This document shows, one piece after another, positions 1-8,617 of a stretch of 64,000 nt of DNA. The translations under genes were made by a program, and so were the position numbers. This DNA comes from Bacteroides propionicifaciens DSM 19291 = JCM 14649. Lineage in GTDB: Bacteria > Bacteroidota > Bacteroidia > Bacteroidales > Bacteroidaceae. Under the pieces are notes generated by a model. That model saw nothing but the letters and a program-made list of their open reading frames with translations, was not told where the DNA came from and made no database searches. How positions within the stretch are numbered: position 1 is the stretch's first letter; every line of letters begins with the position of its first letter. Where the stretch lies: assembly GCF_000375405.1 (NCBI RefSeq), contig NZ_AQWS01000013.1, positions 1 through 64,000 of the forward strand. Reading direction: 5' to 3'.

Positions 1-196
1 TAATTTCGGGATAAAAGCCTTTAGATTGCAAATTAAGATGTCTTAAAGACTCAGGTATTTCATTATTCTCCTCTAAGGAGATTAAATAATAACTACCCAT
101 ATCTGAAAAATCAATAATCTCAAAATACTCCAATAACCCTTTAGGTAGAAATAAAGAAAGTACTGCTTTGTAGTCGATGTGATGTTGTGGTCTCAT
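1..196 (-). CDS. ISAon1-family transposase, N-terminal region protein (partial, runs off window)
   Basis: An open frame of 65 codons starts at the ATG at 196 and reads leftward off the window edge. The protein begins MRPQHHIDYKAVLSLFLP and continues with an acidic stretch followed by SKGFYPEI. This resembles the small N-terminal-region ORF that precedes the main transposase in ISAon1-type elements of Bacteroidota. The rest of the element, including its catalytic ORF, would lie to the left. No inverted repeat could be identified with confidence between this ORF and umuD. The family call is from memory of the conserved SLFLP and KGFYPEI signatures; the fragment itself is too short to prove activity. 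Confidence 0.7.
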   Translation of the reverse strand, partial: MRPQHHIDYKAVLSLFLPKGLLEYFEIIDFSDMGSYYLISLEENNEIPESLRHLNLQSKGFYPEI

Positions 197-328
197 GGAG
201 CAAAAGTAATTATTCTATCATTAACCATATGTTAAATCCCCAACTTTATGAACTGAGCCGTTATCTCATCTTTGAGATGTTTTCCAACTAATTAACGCTA
301 CAATATTTAAGTACTTCCATTTAGATTG

Positions 329-336
329 TATCTTTG
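329..336 (+). promoter_or_regulatory. umuDC promoter, -7 element TATCTTTG
   Basis: TATCTTTG matches the Bacteroidota -7 consensus TAnnTTTG and ends only 6 nt before the umuD ATG. A palindromic AAGTACTT lies at 309-316, near where the -33 element should be, and could be an operator. The predicted transcript would have almost no 5' leader. Confidence 0.65.
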
Positions 337-342
337 CTAACT

Positions 343-783
343 ATGAATGATAAAATAACCATTAGTACTATTGATATTAGTACCAGCTTACCACTACCTT
401 TGGCCGATGCTGGGATTAAAGCAGGATTTCCTTCACCTGCTCAAGACTATATGGACATTGCTATTGATTTAAACCAAGAGTTGGTTCGTCACCCTTCTAC
501 TACATTTTATGGTAGGGTTAGGGGTGATTCTATGCAGGATGCTCATGTCTTTGATGGTGATATTCTTGTCATTGATAAATCTTTAGAGCCTCAAAGTGGA
601 GATATGGCTGTTTGCTATATAGATGGTGAATTTACGATAAAGTATATTGAAGTTACCGAAAATAGGGTGTCTCTGATTCCTGCAAATCCACTTTATCCAA
701 CTATCAATGTTACTGCTGATCAAGATTTGATTATTTGGGGAGTTGTAACTTATGTCATTCATAAAGCCCAAAAAAGAAGATGA
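343..783 (+). CDS. umuD: UmuD-like autoproteolytic subunit of translesion DNA polymerase V (S24 peptidase)
   Basis: This is the DNA-damage-activated accessory subunit of polymerase V; self-cleavage would yield UmuD'. The 146-residue product has the S24 Ser/Lys dyad: Ser63 in RGDSM and Lys100 in FTIKY, spaced as in E. coli UmuD (Ser60/Lys97). The expected cleavage site is Ala27-Gly28, in [11 protein letters not shown], where E. coli has Cys-Gly. There is no N-terminal DNA-binding domain, so it is UmuD rather than LexA. I chose the ATG at 343 because an upstream TTG at 334 lies inside the promoter -7 element. The stop overlaps the umuC start (ATGA), indicating coupled translation. No recognisable LexA box was seen. 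Confidence 0.92.
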   Translation: MNDKITISTIDISTSLPLPLADAGIKAGFPSPAQDYMDIAIDLNQELVRHPSTTFYGRVRGDSMQDAHVFDGDILVIDKSLEPQSGDMAVCYIDGEFTIKYIEVTENRVSLIPANPLYPTINVTADQDLIIWGVVTYVIHKAQKRR

Positions 784-2036
784 TTGGTCTGATTGACTGC
801 AATAATTTTTATGCGAGTTGTGAACGCGTATTTAATCCCTCTTTGCAAGGTAAACCCATCGTTGTTCTTTCTAATAACGACGGTTGTGTTATTGCTCGGA
901 GTAACGAAGCAAAAGCTTGTGGTGTAGAGATGGGTGCGCCTTTCTTTAAAATAAGTGACTTAGTTCGGCAAAAGAATATACATGTTTTCTCATCCAACTA
1001 TACGCTATATGGTGATATGTCTCGACGTGTAATGACTTTAGTACGCGATTCTGTGCCGCAGTTAGAGGTTTATTCCATTGATGAATGTTTTGTAGTCTTA
1101 GAGGGTATCACTAATTTAAAGCAATTTGCTGTTGAATTACGAGCTAAGATAATTAAAGGTACTGGCATCCCCGTAAGTATCGGTCTTGCACCTACCAAAA
1201 CTTTGGCTAAACTTGCAGCTACTTTTGCTAAGAAATATAAAGCTTACGATGGGGTTTGTCTGATTGATAACCCAGAAAAGCGATCTAAGGCGCTTCAGGT
1301 TACAGCTGTAAACAAAATCTGGGGTATTGGAAGACGAACTTTTTCATCTTTGGCCCAGCATGGTGTGCTAACAGCATTTGACTTTAGCCAAAAAGATTCA
1401 AGTTGGGTTCAACACAATTATACAGTTACAGGTTTACGAACATGGAAAGAATTAAATGGAATCCCTTGTATTGATTTTGAGTCTGTAAGTGCTAAAAAAA
1501 GCATAACTACTTCTCGAAGTTTTAATCGCAAACTTACAAGCTTCGATGAGTTATTAGAAATTGTAGCCAACTTTGCAGCTGCTTGTTCTCGTAAGCTCTT
1601 AGAGCAGAAGAGTATGGCTAAGACTTTACTTGTTTTCCTTTATACCGATACTAGATATGCTGGTAGCAATGCACAATCAAACGCGGCAAAAGTTACTCTT
1701 GATGTCGCTAGTTCACACCCAAGTGAATTGATTAAAGCTGCCCGATTAGCACTTCAACTGGTTTTTAATCAAGGAACAGGTTATAAAAAAGCTGGAGTTA
1801 TTGTGTCTGATATTACAGGCGTAGCCCAGGCTTCTTTATTTGATGTGGTCGATCGGGAGCGACAAAACAGATTACTTAAGGTTGCTGAGCAAATTAAAAA
1901 TAAGAATGGTGAAGATATGCTTAAGATTGCCTCTCAAGGTTCTTTTGAATTGGGAAATTACATGGATCGAAAATTTGTTTCTAAGCATTATACCACCAAC
2001 TTTAGTGATATAATCTCTGTTTCAGCTGATTCTTAA
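780..2036 (+). CDS. umuC: UmuC, Y-family DNA polymerase V catalytic subunit
   Basis: Error-prone Y-family polymerase that copies past DNA lesions together with UmuD'. The 418-residue protein starts with the diagnostic [15 protein letters not shown] motif carrying the first catalytic Asp, followed by [12 protein letters not shown]. The second catalytic motif, YSIDECFV, lies near residue 100. A DUF4113-like C-terminal part is present, and QASLFD at about residue 350 resembles a beta-clamp binding peptide. Length is normal for the family. It overlaps umuD by 4 bp and is followed by a non-coding stretch leading to tRNA-Gly. Nearness to the IS fragment could reflect a mobile history, but base composition looks like the neighbours. 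Confidence 0.95.
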   Translation: MIGLIDCNNFYASCERVFNPSLQGKPIVVLSNNDGCVIARSNEAKACGVEMGAPFFKISDLVRQKNIHVFSSNYTLYGDMSRRVMTLVRDSVPQLEVYSIDECFVVLEGITNLKQFAVELRAKIIKGTGIPVSIGLAPTKTLAKLAATFAKKYKAYDGVCLIDNPEKRSKALQVTAVNKIWGIGRRTFSSLAQHGVLTAFDFSQKDSSWVQHNYTVTGLRTWKELNGIPCIDFESVSAKKSITTSRSFNRKLTSFDELLEIVANFAAACSRKLLEQKSMAKTLLVFLYTDTRYAGSNAQSNAAKVTLDVASSHPSELIKAARLALQLVFNQGTGYKKAGVIVSDITGVAQASLFDVVDRERQNRLLKVAEQIKNKNGEDMLKIASQGSFELGNYMDRKFVSKHYTTNFSDIISVSADS

Positions 2037-2130
2037 GTTATCTAATTTCTGTAGGCCTTAAAATTATTAAGTCCTGACTTCCTGATTTTACAGTTTCTCC
2101 AGCCTTGTCCTAAATTTTTATGCTTATATA

Positions 2131-2163
2131 TTTGTATCTAATAAATTATTTTCCTTATCTTTG
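2131..2163 (+). promoter_or_regulatory. tRNA-Gly promoter (-33 TTTG, -7 TATCTTTG)
   Basis: TTTG at 2131-2134 and TATCTTTG at 2156-2163 are separated by 21 nt, a good match to the Bacteroidota housekeeping promoter. The tRNA begins 43 nt further on, leaving room for a processed 5' leader. Confidence 0.7.
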
Positions 2164-2205
2164 TATTGCTGATCAAGACAAGATCTTGTGATGTTTATTT
2201 TATCT

Positions 2206-2278
2206 GCGAAAATAGCTCAGTTGGTAGAGCACAACCTTGCCAAGGTTGGGGTCGCGAGTTCGAATCTCGTTTTTCGCT
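2206..2278 (+). tRNA. tRNA-Gly (anticodon GCC)
   Basis: A full cloverleaf can be drawn: acceptor GCGAAAA pairs with TTTTCGC, D arm GCTC/GAGC, anticodon loop TTGCCAA between CAACC and GGTTG, and T arm GCGAG-TTCGAAT-CTCGT. The discriminator is T, as expected for glycine. The CCA end is not encoded. Confidence 0.97.
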
Positions 2279-2282
2279 CAGT

Positions 2283-2321
2283 AAAAAGAGGCTGTCCAAA
2301 ATTGGTTCAGCCTCTTTTTTT
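2283..2321 (+). terminator. Rho-independent terminator after tRNA-Gly
   Basis: AAAAAGAGGCTG pairs with CAGCCTCTTTTT around a 13-nt loop and runs into seven T. It sits directly behind the tRNA. The following stretch to 2595 holds no gene that I can support; it probably contains the sppA promoter, but no clear TAnnTTTG was found. Confidence 0.85.
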
Positions 2322-2595
2322 GTTTACATTTAAGACTTAAACTATTACAGTGTATTAATGATATGTTATAATCAAGGATTCATAAATGAAACAAATCTCT
2401 TAGGAGCTTGTTTAATAAACATTTAAATATGTATTTTTGAGATTAAGGATAAGCTGATTTATGTCAATTATCAGAAGTTATCTTAAATTGCTGAACCAAG
2501 TCATTAAAATCAACTTGCTTACTATAGGCTAAATACCAGTGGTCAGACTTTAAAAGTTGTAAAATAATACGAAATTAACGCTTTACCCATTTCCT

Positions 2596-4362
2596 ATGAA
2601 AGATTTTTTTAAATACACTCTAGCAACTATAACCGGTCTTATTTTGACTGGTGTTTTGCTGTTTTTCTTTGCCTTTTCGACTCTTGTTGCTATGCTTGCC
2701 ACTTCGGATACAGAAGTACAAGTAAAAGAGTCTAGTGTACTAACCTTAAAGCTTAATGGATCATTAAGTGAGAGAGCAATAGATAATCCTTTGATGGAGC
2801 TTATGTCTTCTCAAAACTCAACGGTTGGTTTAAATGATATTCTTAATGCGATTCGTAAGGCTAAAACGAACGAGAATATTGAAGGAATATATTTAGATGC
2901 TGGCAGTATGTCAGCTTCTTTTGCATCGTTGGAGGCTATTCGGAATGCTTTGATTGATTTTAAAGAATCGGATAAGTTTGTTATAACTTATGGCGATCAG
3001 TATACTCAAGGTTTATATTATGTTTCTTCTGTAGCTGATGAAATTCACTTGAATCCTGAAGGCGGAGTTGTATGGGCTGGATTGGCAGTTCAACCTATGT
3101 TTTATACAGATTTGCTCAAAAATATTGGTGTTGATATGCAAATATTTAAGGTTGGTACCTATAAGTCGGCCGTAGAACCTTATACTGAGACTAAAATGAG
3201 TCCAGCTAGTCGTGAACAAACATCGGTATTTCTTAATGATTTATGGTCTCATATGGTTTCAGGAGTTTCCTCTGCTCGTAATATCTCAACTGAAGAACTA
3301 CAAAATCTAGCTAATCAAATGATGTTATTTCAACCCACAGCTCTAAGTTTGGAACATAAACTAGTTGATAAACTATCTTATCGCTCTGATATGGATGAAG
3401 TCATCAAAGACAAACTCAATGGTGATAAGCCTCGTTTTATAAGCTTTAATCAAATGAAAAATGTCCCAGTCGCTGTAGATCCCAAAATTAAGAATGAGGG
3501 TAATATAGCTATTTATTATGCAGAGGGTACGATTGTCGATTCTTCAAGTAATTCTTTTAACTCAGAAATTGTAGCTAATAAGGTGATTAAGGACTTGAAA
3601 AAACTTCAAGAAAATGAGGATATAAAAGCTGTTGTAGTGCGCGTTAATTCACCAGGTGGAAGTGCTTTTGCTTCTGAGCAAATATGGAAATCTATAATGA
3701 ACCTAAAGGCTGAGAAACCTGTGGTTGTATCTATGGGTGACTATGCTGCATCAGGCGGTTATTATATCTCAGCTGCTGCTGATTTAATAGTAGCCGAACC
3801 AACAACTTTAACAGGTTCTATTGGTATTTTTGCTATGATACCTAGTTTTGGTAAAATTGCGCATAGTGTAGGTTTAGACTTCGATGTGGTTAAGACTAAT
3901 GAGTTTTCTGACTTTGGTGCTCTTTATCGTAATATGAACTCAGGTGAAAAGCAATTACTTCAGAATTATGTTGAAAATGGATACGACCTATTTGTTAAAC
4001 GATGTGCCGAAGGTCGATCTATGAGTGATGAAGCTATTAGAGCCATAGCTGAAGGAAGAGTTTGGACAGGTGCAAGAGCTAAAGAACTTGGTTTAGTTGA
4101 CCAATTAGGCGGAATTGAAGTAGCGATTGCTTTGGCCGCAGATAAAGCTGGTATTACTCAATATAGAAGAAAATCATATCCAAGTATGCCTAGTCTTATT
4201 GAGCAGCTGATGGAGATGACGTCTAAGGATGCAGTATCAGTCTACTTGAATAATAGTATTTATAAGGATATATTTGTAAAGGCCGAAGAATTTAAGCGCC
4301 TCACTGAGCGTTCACCACTTCAGGCACGTATGCCTTATGAGTTTAATTTTCAAAGTTTATAA
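2596..4362 (+). CDS. sppA: Signal peptide peptidase SppA (long, 67K type)
   Basis: Membrane-anchored serine protease of family S49 that degrades signal peptides left after protein export. The 588-residue product has one N-terminal membrane segment (about residues 8-35) and two tandem S49 domains, as in the E. coli long form. The catalytic pair is visible: general-base Lys190 in GTYKSAVEP in the first domain and nucleophile Ser386 in YAASGGYYISA in the second. It opens a run with lpxK, punA and thiL (gaps of 6 bp, overlap of 29 bp, 3 bp), a gene order that I recall as common in Bacteroidales. The shared theme is weak, so co-transcription is inferred from spacing. Confidence 0.95.
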   Translation: MKDFFKYTLATITGLILTGVLLFFFAFSTLVAMLATSDTEVQVKESSVLTLKLNGSLSERAIDNPLMELMSSQNSTVGLNDILNAIRKAKTNENIEGIYLDAGSMSASFASLEAIRNALIDFKESDKFVITYGDQYTQGLYYVSSVADEIHLNPEGGVVWAGLAVQPMFYTDLLKNIGVDMQIFKVGTYKSAVEPYTETKMSPASREQTSVFLNDLWSHMVSGVSSARNISTEELQNLANQMMLFQPTALSLEHKLVDKLSYRSDMDEVIKDKLNGDKPRFISFNQMKNVPVAVDPKIKNEGNIAIYYAEGTIVDSSSNSFNSEIVANKVIKDLKKLQENEDIKAVVVRVNSPGGSAFASEQIWKSIMNLKAEKPVVVSMGDYAASGGYYISAAADLIVAEPTTLTGSIGIFAMIPSFGKIAHSVGLDFDVVKTNEFSDFGALYRNMNSGEKQLLQNYVENGYDLFVKRCAEGRSMSDEAIRAIAEGRVWTGARAKELGLVDQLGGIEVAIALAADKAGITQYRRKSYPSMPSLIEQLMEMTSKDAVSVYLNNSIYKDIFVKAEEFKRLTERSPLQARMPYEFNFQSL

Positions 4363-4368
4363 AGATAA

Positions 4369-5466
4369 ATGAAAAATACTGATCGCCATATCAAATTAAA
4401 TAAATGGCTTTACCCCTTTGCCTCACTCTATGGCATAGGGGTTATGCTACGTAATAAATTATTTGATTGGAATATTTTGAAGTCTCGTACTTTTCCGTTG
4501 CCTGTTATTAGCATCGGTAATTTGACTGTTGGTGGGACTGGGAAAACTCCTCATACCGAATACCTTCTTTCTTTTCTTACTAAGTCACTTAATGTGGCGG
4601 TTGTTAGTAGGGGGTACAAACGGAAAACAAAAGGTTTCTTGATGGCTACTCAAAGCAGTACCTCTCAGGATATTGGTGACGAACCCTTTCAGATAAAGTA
4701 TAAGTTCCCATCTGCTTTAGTAGCAGTAGATGGCAATAGATGTCGAGCAATTGAGAAGTTGCTCGTTCTTAAAGAGCCTAAGGTTGATGTTGTTTTGCTA
4801 GATGATGCTTTCCAGCATCGCTATGTTAAGGCAGGACTAAATATACTGTTGACGGATTATAATCGACTAATATGTGATGATAAATTGCTGCCAGTTGGAA
4901 ATCTACGCGAACCTCTTCATGGCAGACATCGAGCTAATATTGTAATTGTAACTAAATGTCCATCTGATATAAAGCCTATTGATTATAATATCGTGACCAA
5001 ACGATTGAATTTATATCCATTTCATCGTCTATACTTTTCAACATTCAAATATGGCGGAATATACCCAGTCTTTGGTGATCAATCGGATAAGCTTGCAATT
5101 GAAAACCTTTTATCCCTCGATGATGTTCTACTAGTTACGGGCATAGCAAATCCTCTTTACCTTAAAGAGGAGCTGTCAATCCATTGTAAGCAACTCGAAG
5201 CCATGACTTATCAAGATCATCACAACTTTTCTAAGAAAGATTTAGAGGCTATTGATGAGAAGTTTGCGAGCCTTAAAGGTCATAAGAAAATCATTCTAAC
5301 GACCGAAAAGGATGCTATGCGATTTTTGAATATGCCCGATTTACAAGATTCTATAAAACAAGCATTATATGCTATCCCTGTTGAAGTTGAGATTCTTCAG
5401 GATAAGCAAATTGAGTTTAATAAAAATATACTGGATTATGTTAGAGAAGATCAAAGAAACAGCTAG
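4369..5466 (+). CDS. lpxK: Tetraacyldisaccharide 4'-kinase
   Basis: LpxK phosphorylates the 4' position of the tetraacyl disaccharide to make lipid IVA in lipid A biosynthesis, at the inner membrane. The 365-residue protein has an N-terminal hydrophobic patch and the family P-loop in IGNLTVGGTGKTPH (about residues 48-61). Further conserved parts are SRGYKRKT, GDEPFQ, and LLDDAFQHRYV, the Walker-B-like segment. It begins 6 bp after sppA, and its last 29 bp overlap the start of punA. Length is normal. Confidence 0.95.
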   Translation: MKNTDRHIKLNKWLYPFASLYGIGVMLRNKLFDWNILKSRTFPLPVISIGNLTVGGTGKTPHTEYLLSFLTKSLNVAVVSRGYKRKTKGFLMATQSSTSQDIGDEPFQIKYKFPSALVAVDGNRCRAIEKLLVLKEPKVDVVLLDDAFQHRYVKAGLNILLTDYNRLICDDKLLPVGNLREPLHGRHRANIVIVTKCPSDIKPIDYNIVTKRLNLYPFHRLYFSTFKYGGIYPVFGDQSDKLAIENLLSLDDVLLVTGIANPLYLKEELSIHCKQLEAMTYQDHHNFSKKDLEAIDEKFASLKGHKKIILTTEKDAMRFLNMPDLQDSIKQALYAIPVEVEILQDKQIEFNKNILDYVREDQRNS

Positions 5467-6244
5467 TTTCCTTAAAGGAAAGATGACTACAAAGCCCGAA
5501 ACAGCTATTATCCTAGGTACAGGATTGGGTAGTTTAGTGAATGAGATTGAAGATAAGCATGAAATTTCATATACTGACATCCCTAATTTCCCAGTATCTA
5601 CAGTTGAAGGACATAGTGGTAAGTTGATTTTTGGAAAACTTGGTGGTAAGGATATTATGGCTATGCAAGGTCGTTTCCACTACTACGAAGGCTACGATAT
5701 GAAGGAAGTTACTTTTCCTGTTCGTGTAATGAAAGAGATTGGTATCAAAACCCTATTTGTATCTAATGCATGTGGTGGTATGAATCCCAAATTTTCTATT
5801 GGTGACCTGATGATTATTACGGACCATATAAATTTCTTCCCTGAGCATCCGCTTAGAGGTAAAAATATTTATGGCGATCGTTTCCCTGATATGAGTGAGC
5901 CTTATAGCCATGAACTAATTGCTAAAGCTAAAGAGATTGCTAAAGAATTAAATATTAAAGTACAACAAGGTATTTACTTGGGTACTCAAGGTCCAACATT
6001 TGAAACTTCTGCCGAATATAAAATGTTCCATATTTGGGGTGCAGATGCAGTGGGTATGTCAACTGTACCTGAGGTAATTGTTGCCAACCATGCAGGAATT
6101 AAAGTTTTTGGTTGTTCAGTAATTACTGACTTAGGTGTTGAAGGTAAGATTGTTGAAGCTTCTCACGAAGAGGTTCAAAAAGCTGCTGATGCTGCACAGC
6201 CTAAGATGACAGCTATCATGCGTGAACTTATCAGTAGAGCTTAA
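5438..6244 (+). CDS. punA: Purine-nucleoside phosphorylase, trimeric type
   Basis: Cleaves purine (deoxy)nucleosides with phosphate to base and (deoxy)ribose 1-phosphate in purine salvage. Motifs of the PNP/MTAP family are clear: ILGTGLGSL (phosphate loop), VEGHSGKL, MQGRFHYYEGY, SNACGGMN and the base-recognition Glu in TFETSAEY. The frame is open further upstream to 5369, but the product beginning MLEKIKETASF (268 residues) fits the family length and N-terminus. This start still overlaps the end of lpxK by 29 bp. The stop is 3 bp before the thiL ATG. Confidence 0.93.
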   Translation: MLEKIKETASFLKGKMTTKPETAIILGTGLGSLVNEIEDKHEISYTDIPNFPVSTVEGHSGKLIFGKLGGKDIMAMQGRFHYYEGYDMKEVTFPVRVMKEIGIKTLFVSNACGGMNPKFSIGDLMIITDHINFFPEHPLRGKNIYGDRFPDMSEPYSHELIAKAKEIAKELNIKVQQGIYLGTQGPTFETSAEYKMFHIWGADAVGMSTVPEVIVANHAGIKVFGCSVITDLGVEGKIVEASHEEVQKAADAAQPKMTAIMRELISRA

Positions 6245-6247
6245 TTG

Positions 6248-7285
6248 ATGGGAACAGACATAGCTACAATAGGAGAGTTTGGGTTGATTAAAAGACTTAC
6301 AGAAGATATAAAATTAGTCAATCCTTCCACTCTCAAAGGAGTTGGTGATGATACTGCAGTTTTATCTTACCCTGCAGATAAGCAGATTTTAGTTACTACT
6401 GATATGCTGATGGAGGGTGTTCATTTTGATTTAGTATACACTCCCTTTAAGCACTTAGGATATAAGTCAGCAATGGTTAACTTCTCTGATGTTTATGCAA
6501 TGAATGGCTATCCTAAACAGATAACAGTTTCTATTGCAATATCAAAAAGGTTCAATATTGAACACTTAGAAGATTTTTACGAGGGAATAAAACTTGCTTG
6601 TGAGCAACACGGTGTCGATATCATTGGTGGTGATACAACAACATCATTAACCGGTTTTGCTATTAGTATTACTTGTATTGGTGAAGCTGACTCAAAGCAC
6701 GTGGTATATCGTAGTGGAGCTAAAGAGACCGATCTTATTTGTGTTACAGGTAATTTGGGTGCTGCCTATATGGGTTTACAATTGCTAGAGCGAGAGAAAC
6801 TTGTTTTTGGTAAGAGTAAGAAAGATGATATTCAACCCGATTTTTCTGGTAAAGAGTATATCTTAGAAAGACAACTCAAGCCTGAAGCTCGCAAAGATAT
6901 TATCGATGAATTGGCAAAACAAGGAATCATACCAACTGCAATGATGGATATTTCCGATGGACTATCTTCAGAATTGCTACATATTGCTGATCAAAGCAAG
7001 GTTGGTTGTCGAATTTATGAAGAGAATATCCCCATTGATTATCAAACAGCTATAATGGCTGAGGAGTTTGGTTTAAGCCCGATGACTGCTGCACTTAATG
7101 GCGGCGAAGATTATGAGTTACTATTTACTGTGCCGCTTACGGACCACGAAAAGATAACTCAGATACCAGGAGTCAAACTTATAGGTCATGTTACAAAGCA
7201 AGAACTGGGAGTAGCATTAATAACAAAAGATGGTAAAGAAATTGAACTACAGGCTCAGGGTTGGAACCCTTTAAGCACTAAGTAA
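6248..7285 (+). CDS. thiL: Thiamine-monophosphate kinase
   Basis: ThiL phosphorylates thiamine monophosphate to the active cofactor thiamine diphosphate. The 345-residue protein shows the family's GVGDDTAVL near residue 35, the metal-binding stretch around MLMEGVHFDL, GGDTTTS near residue 125, MDISDGLSSEL, and the C-terminal GGEDYELLFTVP. I chose the ATG at 6248 over the adjacent TTG at 6245. It ends the sppA-lpxK-punA-thiL run and is followed by a strong terminator. Confidence 0.94.
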   Translation: MGTDIATIGEFGLIKRLTEDIKLVNPSTLKGVGDDTAVLSYPADKQILVTTDMLMEGVHFDLVYTPFKHLGYKSAMVNFSDVYAMNGYPKQITVSIAISKRFNIEHLEDFYEGIKLACEQHGVDIIGGDTTTSLTGFAISITCIGEADSKHVVYRSGAKETDLICVTGNLGAAYMGLQLLEREKLVFGKSKKDDIQPDFSGKEYILERQLKPEARKDIIDELAKQGIIPTAMMDISDGLSSELLHIADQSKVGCRIYEENIPIDYQTAIMAEEFGLSPMTAALNGGEDYELLFTVPLTDHEKITQIPGVKLIGHVTKQELGVALITKDGKEIELQAQGWNPLSTK

Positions 7286-7300
7286 TTAAACTATAATGGT

Positions 7301-7340
7301 GAATTGAGATAGAAAATTGTTTACTTTCTATCTCAATTTC
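7301..7340 (+). terminator. Terminator after thiL
   Basis: AATTGAGATAGAAA pairs perfectly with TTTCTATCTCAATT around a short loop and is followed by a T-rich run. It closes the sppA-thiL operon. Confidence 0.75.
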
Positions 7341-7351
7341 TATTAAATAAG

Positions 7352-7384
7352 TTTGTTATATTCTAAATATTTTATTTATCTTTG
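7352..7384 (+). promoter_or_regulatory. tRNA-Phe promoter (-33 TTTG, -7 TATCTTTG)
   Basis: TTTG at 7352-7355 and TATCTTTG at 7377-7384 are 21 nt apart, the same arrangement as in front of tRNA-Gly. The tRNA starts 18 nt downstream. Confidence 0.7.
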
Positions 7385-7401
7385 TAGGGCAAACAAGAAA
7401 A

Positions 7402-7474
7402 GGTGCCATAGCTCAGTTGGTAGAGCAAAGGACTGAAAATCCTTGTGTCCCTGGTTCGATTCCAGGTGGTACCA
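7402..7474 (+). tRNA. tRNA-Phe (anticodon GAA)
   Basis: Acceptor GGTGCCA pairs with TGGTACC, with discriminator A. The D arm is GCTC/GAGC, the anticodon loop CTGAAAA lies between AAGGA and TCCTT, and the T arm is CCTGG-TTCGATT-CCAGG. The CCA end is not encoded. Confidence 0.97.
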
Positions 7475-7475
7475 C

Positions 7476-7518
7476 AAAAGACTCCCTAAATTACATCGTT
7501 ATTTAGGGAGTCTTTTTT
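7476..7518 (+). terminator. Terminator after tRNA-Phe
   Basis: AAAAGACTCCCTAAAT pairs with ATTTAGGGAGTCTTTT and runs into a T tract, directly behind the tRNA. Confidence 0.85.
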
Positions 7519-7605
7519 ATGTGACGTTATCACTTTGTAGCATTGGGGAGCCCTGAATCTTGCTCTTTAACTTAAATCGTAATCAAATAGTATCTGGACC
7601 TATAT

Positions 7606-7644
7606 AATAAGAGCCACAATGTATAATACAGAGCGGCTCTTATT
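7606..7644 (-). terminator. Terminator of the lipoprotein gene at 7681
   Basis: AATAAGAGCC pairs with GGCTCTTATT on the 3' side of the leftward lipoprotein gene. The stem is strong but the T tract is interrupted, so it may serve both strands. Confidence 0.55.
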
Positions 7645-7680
7645 TATTGTACTAAAGTTTAGTTTCTTATTAGGTCAAGC

Positions 7681-8388
7681 TTATTTAGTTACTTTGTTAA
7701 AAGTAAAGCTTTGGCTAGCTTGAGCTGTTTTTGTAGATTCTACTTCAGATTCTCTAGTTGTAGTTTCTGGTTCTACAGGCTCTTCTGGAGTTACTGCTGC
7801 TTTGAATAATTCTACTTTAACATCTAAATTGAAAGCTATTTTAGTTCCTTCGTCTTTGTTGTTAAACTTACCTAGTTGGTCATTTGTATCAAAGTCAATT
7901 TTGATAATGTCACCATTTTTTAAAGTTTTCTCGATATCCTTAGTGTCAATTTCTAGACTAAGAGTACCTTCTTCTTTATTGATGTCTTTAGACTCAAATT
8001 TGAATTCTGTATTAATATCACCCAATTCTTCTAGTACAGCATTAGCTTCATCTTCTGTTTCGTATAGATCGGCAATTACTTCGTTAAGTGGGTAAGCTTC
8101 CATTTTTATGTCGTGATTTAGCTCTACAACCATATTAACATATGTTGGTTGTGGCTCTTCTGTTTCACCTTCACCTTCTCCTTCAGCTTTTGTTGCAGGA
8201 TCTATTATTTCGTAAGTGCCTTTATAAGATCCAAATACGCCCATTTCCGACTCAAGCTGCTCGTTGTTTGGTTTGTCGTTGTTATCGTCATCATCATCTG
8301 AACAAGATGTGAATCCAACTAATGATAAAGACATTAGTGCTACTGCGAATAGTGTTTTTTGTGTACTTTTCAAGATGTTCATTTTCAT
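7681..8388 (-). CDS. Surface-type lipoprotein of unknown function
   Basis: I do not recognise the family. The 235-residue product begins with a lipoprotein signal peptide: basic start, hydrophobic core, then GFTSC with the acylated Cys at about residue 29. The Cys is followed by SDDDDDNND. In Bacteroidota, Ser/Asp-rich residues after the Cys mark lipoproteins for export to the cell surface. The mature part is very acidic, with a low-complexity Glu/Gly segment (KAEGEGEGETEEP) near residue 70 and a Pro/Glu/Thr segment near the C-terminus. A beta-rich fold is likely between them. It is transcribed alone, away from its neighbours. The upstream gap carries a TTAA-rich repeat and the palindrome GAATCGATTC. 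Confidence 0.8.
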   Translation of the reverse strand: MKMNILKSTQKTLFAVALMSLSLVGFTSCSDDDDDNNDKPNNEQLESEMGVFGSYKGTYEIIDPATKAEGEGEGETEEPQPTYVNMVVELNHDIKMEAYPLNEVIADLYETEDEANAVLEELGDINTEFKFESKDINKEEGTLSLEIDTKDIEKTLKNGDIIKIDFDTNDQLGKFNNKDEGTKIAFNLDVKVELFKAAVTPEEPVEPETTTRESEVESTKTAQASQSFTFNKVTK

Positions 8389-8588
8389 TTAAGTTTTTAA
8401 AATGTTTGTAATTGTTTAACCGTTAATTATGTTAACAGTAGAATCGATTCTGATAGGTAAATGCTTTAACCCTCAAATTACTGCATGGTGATTTTGTGTT
8501 TTATAAATTCTGACTGTTAGGATATTTGAAACTAGCGTTGACTTTGATATTTCACAAACTTAATTAAGTCGACATCAGTTGAATTCGC

Positions 8589-8596
8589 TATCTTTG
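8589..8596 (+). promoter_or_regulatory. Promoter -7 element TATCTTTG before the DUF4375 gene
   Basis: A consensus TAnnTTTG lies 21 nt upstream of the ATG at 8618. No good -33 TTTG is seen at the expected distance. Confidence 0.6.
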
Positions 8597-8617
8597 CTTA
8601 ATAATTAAATACAGATC

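Noticed and set aside
7802-8095. Open frame opposite the acidic lipoprotein gene
   Set aside because: Ser/Leu-rich product produced by the acidic codons of the lipoprotein on the other strand; no sign of being coding.
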